Of a DNA stretch of 64,000 bases, positions 1-11,575 are shown piece after piece (within the stretch, counting starts at the first letter, position 1; every line of letters begins with the position of its first letter). The DNA is from Enoplolaimus lenunculus. Its lineage: Eukaryota > Nematoda > Enoplea > Enoplida > Thoracostomopsidae. The DNA lies in NCBI GenBank assembly GCA_030248215.1, contig JASANG010001247.1, positions 124,001 through 188,000 of the forward strand. Reading direction: 5' to 3'. The position numbers and the translations under genes were made by a program. The notes below the pieces were generated by a model. The model was given only the letters and a program-made list of their open reading frames with translations. It was not told the DNA's origin and did no database searches.

Positions 1-639
1 GGCGGATGTCCTTGCATTGATACAACACGATCAAATTAAGGCATATTTTTCTGGAATTTTTTCTTTCAGGTCTGAAAATGGTAGTTTATGCAAAACCTAA
101 ATCTTGGAAAGACAGTTCGAATAGCGAATACTCGGGCGTTCTCCCGGCTGAGGCAGTGGGGTACCGTGCCCCCCAAGTTTGGTTGGTGCCCCCAAAATTG
201 ACTCGGTCTAATAGTAAACGATCTTGATGTAAAAGCGATTTATGCTATGAAGAATCGTGCGAAAAATCTTTTGCAAACTTTCGTAACACTCCGCATATGT
301 TTGGTGGGAATTTGTGGCAGTTCCCGATAGACTCGGTGTGCATCTCATATTCAACATTTTAAGGATACCTAAAAATATTGTTTCTCCCCAAAAGCAAATT
401 TTCGTTCATTTCAAGGTGCCACAGCAAAACTTTAGTCTACGGTCTGCAGAAACCTTAGTCCATCTCTGGCACCATGGGCACAACAAAAACAGCAACGTGA
501 TTGGACCGACATGATAACTAGTGAATAATATACAGTAACCCACTGTTCAGAACATCCGTGGTAAATTAGTAGTTACGAACAATTTAATTTATAAAAATGT
601 CTTTGTCTAAAGTTGAACTATACGGGCCGGTTGCCATGG
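1..639. other. No gene seen
   Basis: A+T-rich sequence with a short C-rich patch at 160-200; no exon, RNA or complete element recognised. Confidence 0.5.
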
Positions 640-780
640 GGGAGCCAGGGGTGGGCTTAGCCCACGCTGGAAAATTTTTTCCATCCTAGAAAATTTTCAA
701 TTTTGCCTGCAAGTCATTACAAACACTTTAATACCCTTCCTGAAAAATTTTTTAGCCTCCTAACAAGGTGAGCTGGCTAT
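640..780. repeat. Dispersed repeat (AGCCAGCTCACCTTGCT), copy 1
   Basis: Minus-strand copy: contains the inverse of AGCCAGCTCACCTTGTTAGG, AAAAATTTTTCAGG and TGACTTGCAGGC. Other copies at 23590-23735, 33808-33903, 43940-44095 and 60770-60905. Confidence 0.65.
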
Positions 781-2110
781 AGGCTTGGAGCTATATTCAA
801 TAATTCCGACACCGCCCCAAGATTATTTCAGTTACGCAAAAGTGTGAACGATTCCCTAACACCTCTTAAATATCGAACATAACCACAGTTTTTTAACGTA
901 AGTGTTTATTTTCAATTTCAACTCAGGATTTATTTGAAACCTAGATTCAAAATTTTACTGGTTTGGATTTAAAATTTCGCAAAATTAGCACCCATCCCAA
1001 AAAAGTAACAGGTATGTTAACTTATAGTTGCTAGTTTTGCACACTCTGGCTGGTATGATTTGTTAACTTACAAATTTTGGCCACTTTCAAGCAAAACTCC
1101 TACATAATGAGTGCTATAGAAACAAGTTGTTAATCAAAGTAAAAATTTCTAAAATTGATGGCCAAACTCAATATTTAGACGAAAAGTATACACCTTACAA
1201 TTTTTTAAAATTTTAAAATTCTTATTTAAATACCGGGTGCTCCAAACATTTTGTTCCGGTTTAAATTTTAAATATGAACAATTTCTATTGATTTTTCAGT
1301 GTCACAGTTATGGTATTTAAATTGCACGACTTGTAAGACGAATCCCTTCAGTTATCACTCTATAGCGTTATTAAAATCGATAGGGCTTCGAAATTGCTTT
1401 CAATGCGCTTTTTGGTTCTGCAAACTGGCATAATGTATACGTTGACTGGTTTACATTTAAGATACTGATTGAAAATGATGGAAAACTGATTACAAAATTT
1501 TAAAAATTGCTCAGCTTCCACGGGAAAAAGGGATGGTAGCCGCTGCTCTTATTTTTTGTTTCAGTACCTTAAAGCGCTTCAAGTTCCAGTACCATTTGTC
1601 TATTATAACTTTAATACAGGTATGAATGTATTTACTTTATCCAAGATAATGCAGAGAATCTTCGCATGCTCAAAACAAATGGAACATGGCATGCGGCAGC
1701 GGTATACCCAAGCATATTTTTGTCACAACCCTTAAATATGTGATTTCGGAAGACTTTTACCTTTAAGTAAAAGTTACCTAGTGTAGCGCAGCGGGCGAAA
1801 AAATTGTTTTGATATTTACCAACCGGGCGGTTTACTCTAAGGCGTGTGATGACTTTGGCATCGTCATAATATTAATTTAAGTCACATTCAGTTTTATCTC
1901 GATAATTTCTGTTTGCAATTCAAATATTTTATATGCTTCAAAATCGATCTTAGCCTATGTCATGCAATAGTGGATGTTTAAATCTTTTTGTAAATTCTGT
2001 AAACAATAATTTATACTGTTAACTTGGAAACGGTTTGGCAAAAGCAACAAAATCACGCTTCTGTTCTTGCAAAAAATACATTGCACATACGTATATAGGT
2101 TTGTATATAG
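781..2110. other. No gene seen
   Basis: Unique-looking A+T-rich DNA without usable ORFs or repeats shared with the rest of the window. Confidence 0.5.
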
Positions 2111-2272
2111 GGCCAATGTTATTTTTAGGGCCGTAACAGTAGATTAAGCGTATTCGTAAGCATAAGCCTAATCCTAAGCGTTGCAAAAGCGTGTTCCTAA
2201 GCCTAAGCCTAGCCTTAGCAAACAAACGTAGTCTAAAATATATGCCTATTCTTTACGGAACCACCAGGAACC
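2111..2272. mobile_element. MITE family 2 copy, right end lost
   Basis: Starts GGCCAATGTTATTTTTAGGG, has CCTAAG hexamers and the internal GCGTTGCAAAAGCGTGTTCC typical of family 2, then runs directly into a family 3 element at about 2272. Confidence 0.7.
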
Positions 2273-2381
2273 GGGTCTTGTACTATTTTCCCCTACATTT
2301 ACGCTAACCTTAGGTTTAGGAAAAGGCTTACCTGTGATTAAGGCTTACCATAACATTTGGGTGAAAGTATATTATAAGACC
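2273..2381. mobile_element. MITE family 3 (TTAGGC core)
   Basis: Left end resembles CTTGTACACTTTTCCCCTAC; right end, read inverse, ATACTTTCACCCAAATG. TTAGG-type core between. Directly joined to the family 2 copy on its left. Confidence 0.6.
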
Positions 2382-2447
2382 GATTGTTGATACAATGCTT
2401 TTTAAATGTTAGGTGGATTAGGGTTGATATGGTTTTGCAAAGGAATC

Positions 2448-2634
2448 TACGACAATTCATCGACCGACAACTTGTCGCCCAACAGTGTCCTAAAGGCTAA
2501 TGCGTAAATCTAAGCGTATTCCTAAGCATAATCCAAAACCTAAGTCTATGCATAATAATGTTCGATGGTGAGTAGATGAAATTTCGCATTACAAGTTGTC
2601 GGACGAAGAGTTGTCGGGCGACGAATTGCCGTCA
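2448..2634. mobile_element. MITE family 4 (GACAACTTGTCG ends, TTAGGC core)
   Basis: Left ACGACAATTCATCGACCGAC and right inverse ACGGCAATTCGTCGCCCGAC; both ends hold repeated GACAACT/TTGTCG words. CCTAAG-like hexamers in the middle. Confidence 0.72.
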
Positions 2635-3919
2635 TACCGTTACAAAGATGCGGTAGTGCCCGTACACCAAAATGAGCCGTATTATAGTAGATGCGGTGCT
2701 GCAAAGATGTGGTAGTGTACTGTACTCAAAAAAGTGACAATCTGTAACCCGAGCCAAAATTTGAAAATTAGCAAATGTCGTAATTGAAGTGCATATCTCT
2801 GGTCAATGATTACAATGCAAATGATACCCAAATACTGATTTTTACATTATACGGCTACTGCTTTAGAGTAACGATTAATTTAATTCTGGCGTTTGGCGTT
2901 TTATACAAATTTTTATGCACTTTTCAATTTTTTCAACGACTAGGAAGTACCAGGTAGGGCCTATATTGTTCATTGTGTAGTATTCGCCTGAGAATTTCAG
3001 TGACTTATTTATTTGCTGTAGTGTAATCTCGTACGTATGTGTATCTATTTATATTGAATGTTACTATATTTCTATACCTTAATTCAGGTACGGTCTTTGC
3101 ATTTGATTTGCCACCAGCATCCATCTTTAGTAATTATCATATCAAACAGCATTGGTGTCACCAAAGTTACTGGGTTGGGGATACACGTGGTGTCCAGTAA
3201 ATAATCTGAAATACACTGCAGCACGTGCAAGTTCCTGAAATTTTTGCTCTACGTACCTGAACCCATGGTAGAGTTCAGTTTCGCACCCTTGTATACGTAC
3301 TTGCCGACGTCGACGAGTCCGTGACGAATGGCATAATTTACAAAATAGATTATAAAATTTTGTAACAAAATTCTCAAAACGCATTAATGGTGCTGTAAAA
3401 ATCTAATTAAAATCACAATAAAAATGCACCAAAAATCAATTAAGTTTGAAACGTAAAACAGTATTTTGACCTTTTTAATTTAGGGCAGTGGTAGCACTAG
3501 CGCAAGATTATACACTGATTATGAGATAATTTAGGCCGAGTCTAGCGGTCTCATGAGAATTTTACGGCTGTTAGTGGCGACACTGGTATTATCGGACAGA
3601 TCAAAACGGAAATACGTTGCTTTATCTTGGTTTTTGAACAAAGATTAGTTAAAAAGCGTACCTAAGATATACTTAATCTTCTAGCAGACCCGAACACTAA
3701 ATCTGAAACTTACTTACTTAGTTGAGTACATCCGCTCAATAAAAGTCACTTCTACAGCTAAAAGCGAAAAATTTAAATGGTTTCGTTAATACGTATAAAA
3801 CTTTAATTGATACAACAGGTGTTAGCTTAAGCACACTTTTAAAAATAGTACTTTATGCGAGTAGCAAATCAACTCGGCCTATTTTCATACAAAGTTAGAT
3901 TTTCCAGGCAAAGTCATTT
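2635..3919. other. No gene seen
   Basis: Short repeated GATGCGGTAGTG-type words at 2648-2720; otherwise nothing. The 80-codon minus ORF at 3142-3384 has no domain or splice support. Confidence 0.5.
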
Positions 3920-4250
3920 GTATGTCTCAAACAAACCCCTCGTGGAGGCACGGAGCGTAAGATCATTTAAAACTTTGTTGAAACAGGTAGACCTAAAAGC
4001 ATACCTTCATCACGATTAAAACTGGTGATTTGTCAGTTTTGGATCAACCCCTTCCTCCAGCACACCATCGCTGAATTTTTGCCAAGTTAGATATAAGTAG
4101 GGCATGCCCTCTTTCTAACTTTTCTCTTATTTGGGCGTATTGCACACATTCAATGATTTTGTCAACTTGGCTGTGTTTGTACTATTTATACTAAATACAT
4201 ATTTTGTCGTGCTTTCGGTCCAAATAAACTTCTTGTCTTGTCTTGTCTTG
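3920..4250 (+). mobile_element. 3' fragment of the same LINE family
   Basis: About 330 bases matching the last part of the LINE at 7033-8720 in the opposite orientation, including the final coding residues, the 3' UTR and the (TCTTG)n tail at 4231-4250. Part of a larger inverted duplication that also includes the neighbouring MITE at 4302. Confidence 0.88.
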
Positions 4251-4470
4251 AAAAATTCAACGTTAGATAGTTGTTCAGATGAATTTCGATTTAAAACAGA
4301 CGACCCATGTTACTTTAAGGGGCGTCCAGGTTTCTGGTGAGTCTATAAAACAGTAGGTATAGATTCTTGATTACAACTTTTTTGCTTAAGCTTAGGGTTA
4401 GACTTAGGCTTAGGCTTAGGAACACTTTTTTGCAACGCTTAGGTGTAGGCTTAGGCTTAGGAATACGCTT
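3920..4470. repeat. Arm 1 of an inverted duplication (LINE 3' end plus MITE)
   Basis: Near-identical in inverse orientation to 6813-7334, with one indel of about 30 bases near 4075-4110. The shared segment runs through the LINE tail, about 50 bases of unique sequence and most of the MITE at 4302-4506, so it is not simply two insertions of one element. Confidence 0.85.
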
Positions 4471-4506
4471 AATCTACTGTTTACACCAATTAAAGTAACA
4501 TTGGAC
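4302..4506 (+). mobile_element. MITE family 2 (TTAGGC core), complete, with 8-bp target duplication
   Basis: Inverted ends GACCCATGTTACTTTAAGGG and, on the other strand at the right, GTCCAATGTTACTTTAATTG. Flanked by perfect 8-bp repeats AAACAGAC at 4294-4301 and 4507-4514. The core is degenerate TTAGGC-like hexamers. No coding capacity, so movement must depend on an enzyme from elsewhere. Confidence 0.88.
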
Positions 4507-4834
4507 AAACAGACTATAAATATATAAGTAGTTACACGAGTTATGTTCGCTATCCCAGCAACGATTTAAGTAATAGCGTATCAGATGCCCTTGCGCTAAT
4601 TAAGCAATGCCATTGTCTGGAGCATATTTCACCGGTCTATGAACTACTAAAGAAAAGTTTTGAAATTCAAGTCTAATACCAGGTAATATATATTTTTAAA
4701 TTTTTTAAACATTTGTTTTAGGATTCATTTGTATACAATTTAAAGATACACGAGTATCAGATATTCATCCAATGAAAACTGACGCTTTGTTCGAGCTGTT
4801 GCCATGTCCAGCTAACCTCTATGACACGCGCGCA

Positions 4835-5060
4835 TATTCTCAAATGTGTTTAGCAATTATCATCAGTTATTAATAAGTTTTCAAGCTTATCAGCTCTTCA
4901 GTTGTTGAACTCAATATTGGTACAAAAGTAGAGCAAATTATATGCGGAAAATGTGCTGAATTTTGAGCTTCAACATTCACTGATTCGAAAGTTACAAGAC
5001 CTCTATCACCAACTGATGATAGGTGCTATTAGGTGCTATATATATACATTTAAGAATACA
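4835..5060. repeat. TATTCTCAAATGTG inverted-repeat family, copy 1
   Basis: Ends ATATTCTCAAATGTG and inverse TATTCTTAAATGT; internal GTTCGAAAGTTACA-like and CAACTGATGATAGGTGCTA. About 225 bases, non-coding. Confidence 0.72.
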
Positions 5061-6636
5061 GTCCAAATGTCATCCTGAAACTTTTATCAGCCTACATTTT
5101 TGCGGACATCGAACTACTTTTCACCCTAACAGCTGTTTAAGCATAAGCCTGGTGGACATGTTTTGGAATTGTCCAATGAACTATCGATGCCGACGAGATA
5201 TCGGTTTGTAATTGGACGATCGCTGTATTGTTGGGAGACGAATTGTTGGCATACCGGCGTAGCTTAGCTGTTCTATTAAAAACAACACGAACTGTTCACT
5301 GAATCAGTCAAAAAGTTTAATCAACCAATAAAATGGCTTTCGAACAAAATTGAAATAACGCCAACCAAATCAAAATTTTCGCCGTCGTAAATCATTAAAA
5401 ACTGTCAAGTTTCGCTATAAAATTATTTATTTCTCACACAAAATTTTTATCTTTTTCAGCTTCAGTAGACAGAAGTCAGTTCACCGAGGAAGCACTGACC
5501 CCGTAACGGCGGTTTTAATTTATGATGCAAGTCAGCCTGGGCGTAGCCAAAACTTGATAAGTAGGAACAAACGTCCTTTCAAGGTTCTTTGCGACCGCGT
5601 CAAGACAGTTTTTTAACCGTATGATACAACAAGTTTATTCTAGCGCCTGTAAAATTGCATTTTTTGTCTGTCTAAAATGCACAGGATATATACATATCCC
5701 TTCTGTAACTTCTCGAAGACAACTTCCTACAAATCATCGATAGGCGTGTGAGACAGGCGGCAAAATTCAAAGGAATCTTATGCAATATGAACCGCCAGCA
5801 GCGTTAGGTACCCCTGGAAAGGGCAATATTATTGGAATGTTAAAGTACCCATTTAATTGGCCCATTATCCCCCGCTACACTGATATCTCACGAAAGGAAG
5901 TGTTACTTTGACTACACAACACTTTGAATGTTGGTTTACATCTGCTCTTGTACAACGACAACGCTGGTATTAATTTAAAATATATATTGATTGTAATTTT
6001 ATAGGGGAGTCGAGTAATGAATTATATACGGCAACTACAAATGACTAAATATCATTTAAACAGGTAGACGAGAGTTCTCCCTTTGGCGGATTTGAAGTTT
6101 ATATGCACCTTTGGCATTTCCTGCATTTTGAGCAGTAGAAGTGTTGACTTTAACCGCAGAAATCAATGCCAGATCCTGGAATTTCCGTGGTAAATCACTA
6201 CTTTTTGTGTTTGGAAACTTATTATTTTTTAAACATTTAGCAGATCAGATGCAAATACGGAGAAGTTTCACTCAAAGTTACCTGTGATCTCAGCTTCGCA
6301 TGTACAAAAAAATTTGTCAAATGTAAAACACCCTCTATCCTGACCTTCATTGAATATATGGTGGATGCTAACAGTTAGAAATAGTAAGGTTATTCTTTAA
6401 TTGCGGTTACCCCTGATGCGACGCCTTGCCAGCGATTAGCATGTGTTTGATCATTGTCCATTCAATTCCCTTCCCACAATAGAATCTTCGTTTACTTTCA
6501 TTGAACTGTTTGACTCATTGCGTAATTGAAATCAAAGGGGTAACTAAAATTGACTAATGTATTCTGTTGTAGTAGGGCTATTTGTTTTACCAAGTCGTGA
6601 ATGTTTGCACTAACAAGAGTATGCAACTTTGTACTG
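5061..6636. other. No gene seen
   Basis: A GACGAATTG-type remnant of MITE family 4 around 5185-5260; the rest holds no recognisable feature. Confidence 0.5.
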
Positions 6637-6812
6637 TAATGACCCGAATAACACGTGGGGGACTGATATGTATTTGGCCTCTTCACAGTAGGTACCCCCT
6701 GTTATTCGGTTACGGTATGTTAGTTATTTTTAACCTGGCCCTTCGTTACAGATAGATATTGGGTATTTCAGCTATCCGATAAATTATAGGTTTGTGTTGT
6801 ATCAAAACCTTG
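6637..6812. repeat. Dispersed repeat, copy 1 (TATTTGGCCTCT)
   Basis: Matches 36130-36335: ACTGATATGTATTTGGCCTC, CCTGTTATTCGGTTACGG, CAGCTATCCG, GTATCAAAA in the same order. It abuts the end of the inverted duplication. Confidence 0.7.
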
Positions 6813-7334
6813 AAGCGTATTCCTAAGCCTAAGCCTACACCTAAGCGTTGCAAAAAAGTGTTCCTAAGCCTAAGCCTAAGTCTAACCCTAAGCCTAAGCA
6901 AAAAAGTTGTAATCAAGAATCTATACCTACTGTTTTATAGACTCACCAGAAACCTGGACGCCCCTTAAAGTAACATGGGTCGTCTGTTTTAAATCGAAAT
7001 TCATCTGAACAACTCTCTAACGTTGAATTTTTCAAGACAAGACAAGACAAGAAGTTTATTTGGACCGAAAGCACGACAAAATATGTATTTAGTATAAATA
7101 GTACAAACACAGCCAAGTTGACAAAATCATTGAATGTGTGCAATACGCCCAAATAAGAGAAAAGTTAGAAAGAGGGCATTCTGCGATGGTGTGCTGAAGT
7201 AAGGGGTTGATCCAAAAATGACAAATCACCAGTTTTAATCGTGATGAAGGTATGCTTTTAGGTCTACCTGTTTCAACAAAGTTTTAAATGATCTTACGCT
7301 CCGTGCCTCCACGAGGGGTTTGTTTGAGACATAC
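6813..7334. repeat. Arm 2 of the inverted duplication
   Basis: Mate of 3920-4470, about 2.3 kb away. It stops inside the MITE at 6813, exactly where a different repeat (6637-6812) abuts, so the outer MITE end is missing here. Confidence 0.85.
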
Positions 7335-8720
7335 TCTGGAAGTGAGTTCCAGACGTTAACTACTCTGACACCAAATGAATGATTTAAAAAATTTGTTCGA
7401 AACTTACTTTTTTCGAGTTTCATGGGATGGCCCCTGGTTCGTGAGACGTTAGATAACTTTAATAACTTAGAACACGCATCAATCTCCTCATTTACTATCT
7501 TATATACCATAGTAAGATCGGAATGTAATCGCCGTAATTCAAGAGGTTCAATATTTAGTATGGAAAGTCGTTCTTTATAAGCGACGGATTGCCAGTTAAG
7601 TCTGCTAAACAGACGGCGGGTGAAATATCTTTGAACCCGTTCAATTGTATTTATATCTCGAATATAGCATGGTGACCAGACAGGTGACGCATATTCGAGA
7701 AGTGGCCGTACGTATGTTAGGTATGATTTAAGCAGTACCTGCGGATTTGCAGTTAGGAAGCAGCGAAATAGAATGTTAATATTTTGGTAAGCTCGCTTCG
7801 AGATAGTGCTGCAGTGACTATTACTTTTGAAATCTTGAGTTACAAGAACGCCAAGGTCCTTACATTGGTTAGCTAAAGGGATATTTTCTTCATTTAAAAA
7901 GTAGCATGTTTTAATAATAGATTTTCCTATTTGTAATACTTTGCATTTTGGAGCCGAGATCGTAAGTTGCCACTTTTTAGCCCACCGTTCAATATTGGTG
8001 AGAGCATTTTGTAACGATGTGGAGGATTCATTGTGAGTATCTTTTGAATAATGTACATAAATTTTGACATCATCAGCAAAAATTTTACAGTTAACATTAT
8101 GCAAGTCATCAAAAATATCATTGATAAACAACAAGAATAACGTGGGTCCTAATACGCTACCCTGTGGAACACCAGAAGAAACAGAGCGGTAATAGGAAAA
8201 AGATCCGTTCACTTTGACACGAAACTTTCTATCTGTCAAAAATTGTTCAATCCAATGTTTTAAACAGTTATTTATACCAAAAGAGCCTAGTTTATGCACT
8301 AATTTTTATGCGAAACTGTGTCAAATGCCTTGGCAAAGTCAATATAAACAACATCGATTGAATTACCTAATTCAAGTGATACAGACCAGTCATTAAAACA
8401 TTCTAAAAGTTGGGTACAAGTTGAGCGTTTAGCCAGAAATCCATGTTGATTACTTGATATTAGATTATTTGAAACCATGTATTCGAGTAATTTCTCGTTG
8501 ACAATGGATTCCATAATTTTGCAGCAATTTGATGTCAGGGATACTGGTCGATAATTTAATGGTTCGCTTGAAATTCCTTTCTTAAAAATAGCTACTACAT
8601 CAGCATGGGACCAGATTTCAGGTAAACAGCCACTTATAAAGGATTGTTCAAATATGTGAGCCAATAAAAAACAGATAACATCTTTTAATTCTTTTAAGAA
8701 AAATTGAGAAAACCCCAAAC
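7033..8720 (-). mobile_element. CR1/L2-like non-LTR retrotransposon (LINE), 5'-truncated
   Basis: Minus-strand reverse transcriptase remains. 8718-8299 holds fingers/palm (SEPLNYRPVSLTSNCCKIME, NQHGFLAKRSTCTQLLE, DVVYIDFAKAFDTVSH) and 8299-7235 holds GVPQGSVLGPTLFLLFINDI, the catalytic FADD box and the thumb to the C-terminus. The two parts are in different frames; loss of one A in an A-run near 8308 explains this, and otherwise the C-terminal 354 codons are intact. The 3' end is a short (TCTTG)n tail at 7051-7033, as in CR1/L2-type elements. The endonuclease and ORF1 are absent: the homology begins abruptly in the RT at about 8720. A dead copy, but the long open frame suggests it is not very old. 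Confidence 0.9.
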
Positions 8721-9859
8721 AAGCGAATGACCACAGCTATGGATATTAACGTATGCATTGTAATAGACTAAATTGAATCTAAAACGTATGCTAACTTGCC
8801 AAGCTCACCATTTTCTGCTCAAAGGTAAGAGACGACCTATCAACAACGGGTGATAAATCCAACACATATTTGAGAATATAATCTCTAGACTGTGCCAAAC
8901 CACTAGCATACCGCAAAAACCTAGTGGCCACAAACCAAAAATGTACACTGTTGGTTTAAAACGGCATTCAAATTCTTACCAATGAAAATGAACATCGTTA
9001 AATAACCACATTAACGACCCAATTAAATAAGTCTCAAATGTGTTATTGAACGTTTACTTTGTAATAAAATGAGCTTTCGTCTGTCCTTAACGCGTGCGAA
9101 CCGTTTTTGGAGCTGAAAACCTGCCTATAGCAAGACTCTGATCAAGTCATGTGCCGGATAGCAGAATTCATAATTTTAGGCCATCCGGTTGTTAAGGAGG
9201 CAGAAAGCGTGGGTTATTGTTACAATAGTAGTTGTGTCAGTGTTTTTACAATTTCAACGACTAGCTATGTACTTTCAAACTTATTGAATGTTAGCTATTC
9301 AGAACCACTACAGTATATAGCATCTACCACAGCGTCTGTGCTCGACCTCTAATATAAAGTATATTCCTAAAAGTTACATTAAGCTGTAGATACTTACCTT
9401 AATGCGGAAAGTGTTATATGATTGAGTTTGAAACTTCAAAGAAATGTGAGGTTTTTCACAATTACAGTTGTAATTATTTCAAAAAAACGCATTAAAACAA
9501 ACCTTTTCGATCGGTTAACTTTGCTAGAATGTATCGTTAAATGCTAGTTAAATGCTGCGACTGAACGTAACTGAAGAGAAAAAATTAATTACTTTTCAAT
9601 TATCTTTTTTATTTTTATTAAACTTCACTGTGTTTCATTTTGAACAGCGGTTACTCTCTCGAGAGCGAAAGTAAATATCAGTTCCTTCCCCTTTTGGTCA
9701 TTACAGTACACGAAATATCAAGCTGGAAACATGTACAAAATTCGTATATGGGGCGTTGTAGCTTTACTTACAGATAAAATGTGCTAGCAATACTTACCAG
9801 CTTACATAAGCTCTGCAGCACAAGCACCGTGTTACAGTGACCAACAGGTTTGATGGAGA
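8721..9859. other. No gene seen
   Basis: Lies beyond the LINE truncation; partial end of the TATTCTCAAATGTG family near 8860. Nothing else. Confidence 0.5.
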
Positions 9860-10112
9860 CTGTCAGTCTAGGTTGGAACTGAGGGAGATCACACCTTTCT
9901 ACTAAGCAGCTGGAAAAGCGGGCTAGAGAGAGGATTGAACTCTCAGCCTATGGATCGTTAAGCGAGCACTTTACCACTGCGCCACGTAGCCCGCCTGTCC
10001 AACTGAATTTTTCGTCGACTATATGTGTCGACCGTATGCTCTCGGCGAGCATACTACACAATGTGCATTGCATTTATTGCATATAGGACAAGCGTCTCAC
10101 ATGCCTACATGC
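9860..10112 (-). repeat. tRNA-derived SINE, copy 1
   Basis: On the minus strand a tRNA-like head at 9994-9918 has a pol III A box TGGCGCAGTGG, a B box GAGTTCAATCC, a perfect GCGGGCT/AGCCCGC acceptor-like stem and a GAGAG/CTCTC T-stem. Three extra bases between T-stem and acceptor and no good anticodon arm argue against a functional tRNA. The other part has a palindromic GTCGACACATATAGTCGAC and GCATACGGTCGACAC. Confidence 0.72.
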
Positions 10113-10215
10113 CCTTATTTTCAACAAGGTCGTCCCTTGACCGTCCATCCTATTTTCGACTGGATAACGTGCTCATAGCGCGGCAATTTGCCATTGCGCT
10201 CACGGCGCAGCCCCC

Positions 10216-10472
10216 ATGTCAGTCTAGGTAGGAACCGGGACTTCAGACCTTTTACTAAGCAGCTGGAAAAGCGGGTTAGAGCGGGGACCGAACTCTCAGC
10301 CTATGGATCCTTAAGCGAACGCTCTACCACTGCGTCACGTAGTCCGCCTGTCCAACTGTATTTTTCGTCGACTATATGTGTCGACCGTTTGCTCCCGGCG
10401 AGCATACTATACAATGTGCATTGCATTTATTGCATATAAACTAGGATAAGTATGTCTCACATGCCTACAGAG
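10216..10472 (-). repeat. tRNA-derived SINE, copy 2
   Basis: Direct copy of 9860-10112 after about 100 bases. tRNA-like head at 10347-10271 (A box TGACGCAGTGG, B box GAGTTCGGTCC). The copies differ at scattered sites and by an insertion near 10440. Confidence 0.72.
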
Positions 10473-10609
10473 ACTAATATTGTTCGAAACATTCAGTAAA
10501 TAACAGTTATATGTTTTCAAAAGACTTTCAACCTGATAATTAAACCGAATTTACATAAATTCCACGAAAAATAGACATCAGATGCTTAACCGAAACACAC
10601 TCAAAACTC

Positions 10610-10748
10610 GGCTCCTGTACACTTTCCCCTGCATGTTCCTAGGCTTAGATTTCAAACAGGCTTACATAAGGCTAAACCTAAAGGTTTGTCAATTAAAACA
10701 CTCCCTTTGCCTGAGCCTAAGTAAGCCTAAACTTTTGTCAAAGTTCGA
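10610..10748. mobile_element. MITE family 3 copy
   Basis: Begins GGCTCCTGTACACTTTCCCC and contains TTAGGC/CCTAAG hexamers in both orientations; its right end is degenerate. Confidence 0.6.
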
Positions 10749-11384
10749 TTAACGTAACTGAATCAAAGGTATAAAATTCAATCTAACTTTATCAAACCAA
10801 GCAAAACCATTTGAGTTCCCAGTTGAATTTCTACAGTAAGAGTCGAAAACAATAATACTCGAAAGTATAGTCGTAGAATCATGGGTGGTATTTTGTTATA
10901 CGAAGCATCGTGAGAATTGGACAATTATAAATTGTGATTTTACACAGTAAACAAACGTTTTCGTTGCATGCAGAAAAAAATTGCAATTGTCTTATAGTTG
11001 CCAACGTTTGATGCAGTTAAAAACGCCGCCTTGCGCCGTATGAGGTCGTCCCAAACTTAGAATACAGAAAAAATCCCATAATTAAACTTTCACTTGACTT
11101 TCGTTTCTTTAGTAAACTATTGAACGTGTTGTTTTCAAAGGTTATTAAGCGAGTGACGCGGATAAACGAGATTTAGTTGTTAATACAAGTTATTAAAAGT
11201 TTAACTATCCGTAACGAGGCAAATTCTACAACATATTCCCACGGTGTTGTGAGCGATATTATCTTTGTGTTACGAAATAACTTTAAAAAATTTTTTATCC
11301 CTTTTTAGATTTCAAGTATGGAAACGTAAAATTGAAATTTTTCAACTGGCAAAGAAAATAAACATAGCATTAAAGTATCTTAGG

Positions 11385-11575
11385 TAAGCCTACGGGTTGT
11401 GCTATACTTGTCGTACGCCACCGTCCGTCACCCATACAGTCCCGTTCGTCGCGATACGGGATTGTACGTGAATAATTCGCGTACTATGTCGCATCGAGAC
11501 GCTCTGTAACGGACGCGCCGAACGGAAAACGGACGGCGCCGAACGGAAAACGGACGGTGCCGATATATATGCGCA
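11385..11575. repeat. CpG-rich patch with CGAACGGAAAACGGACGG repeats
   Basis: Stands out from A+T-rich surroundings: GTCCGTCACCC near the left, CGAACGGAAAACGGACGG twice at the right, partly inverse to each other. A weak relative at 15290-15450 shares GTGCTATACTT and ACGG/CCGG words, suggesting an inverted-repeat element. Confidence 0.5.

Noticed and set aside
4131-4340. 69-codon ORF also found inverse at 7152-6943
   Set aside because: Spans LINE 3' tail, flank and MITE end; the identity reflects the inverted duplication, not coding conservation.
9918-9994. Possible functional tRNA gene on the minus strand
   Set aside because: Three extra bases between T-stem and acceptor and no proper anticodon arm; the surrounding SINE is duplicated.
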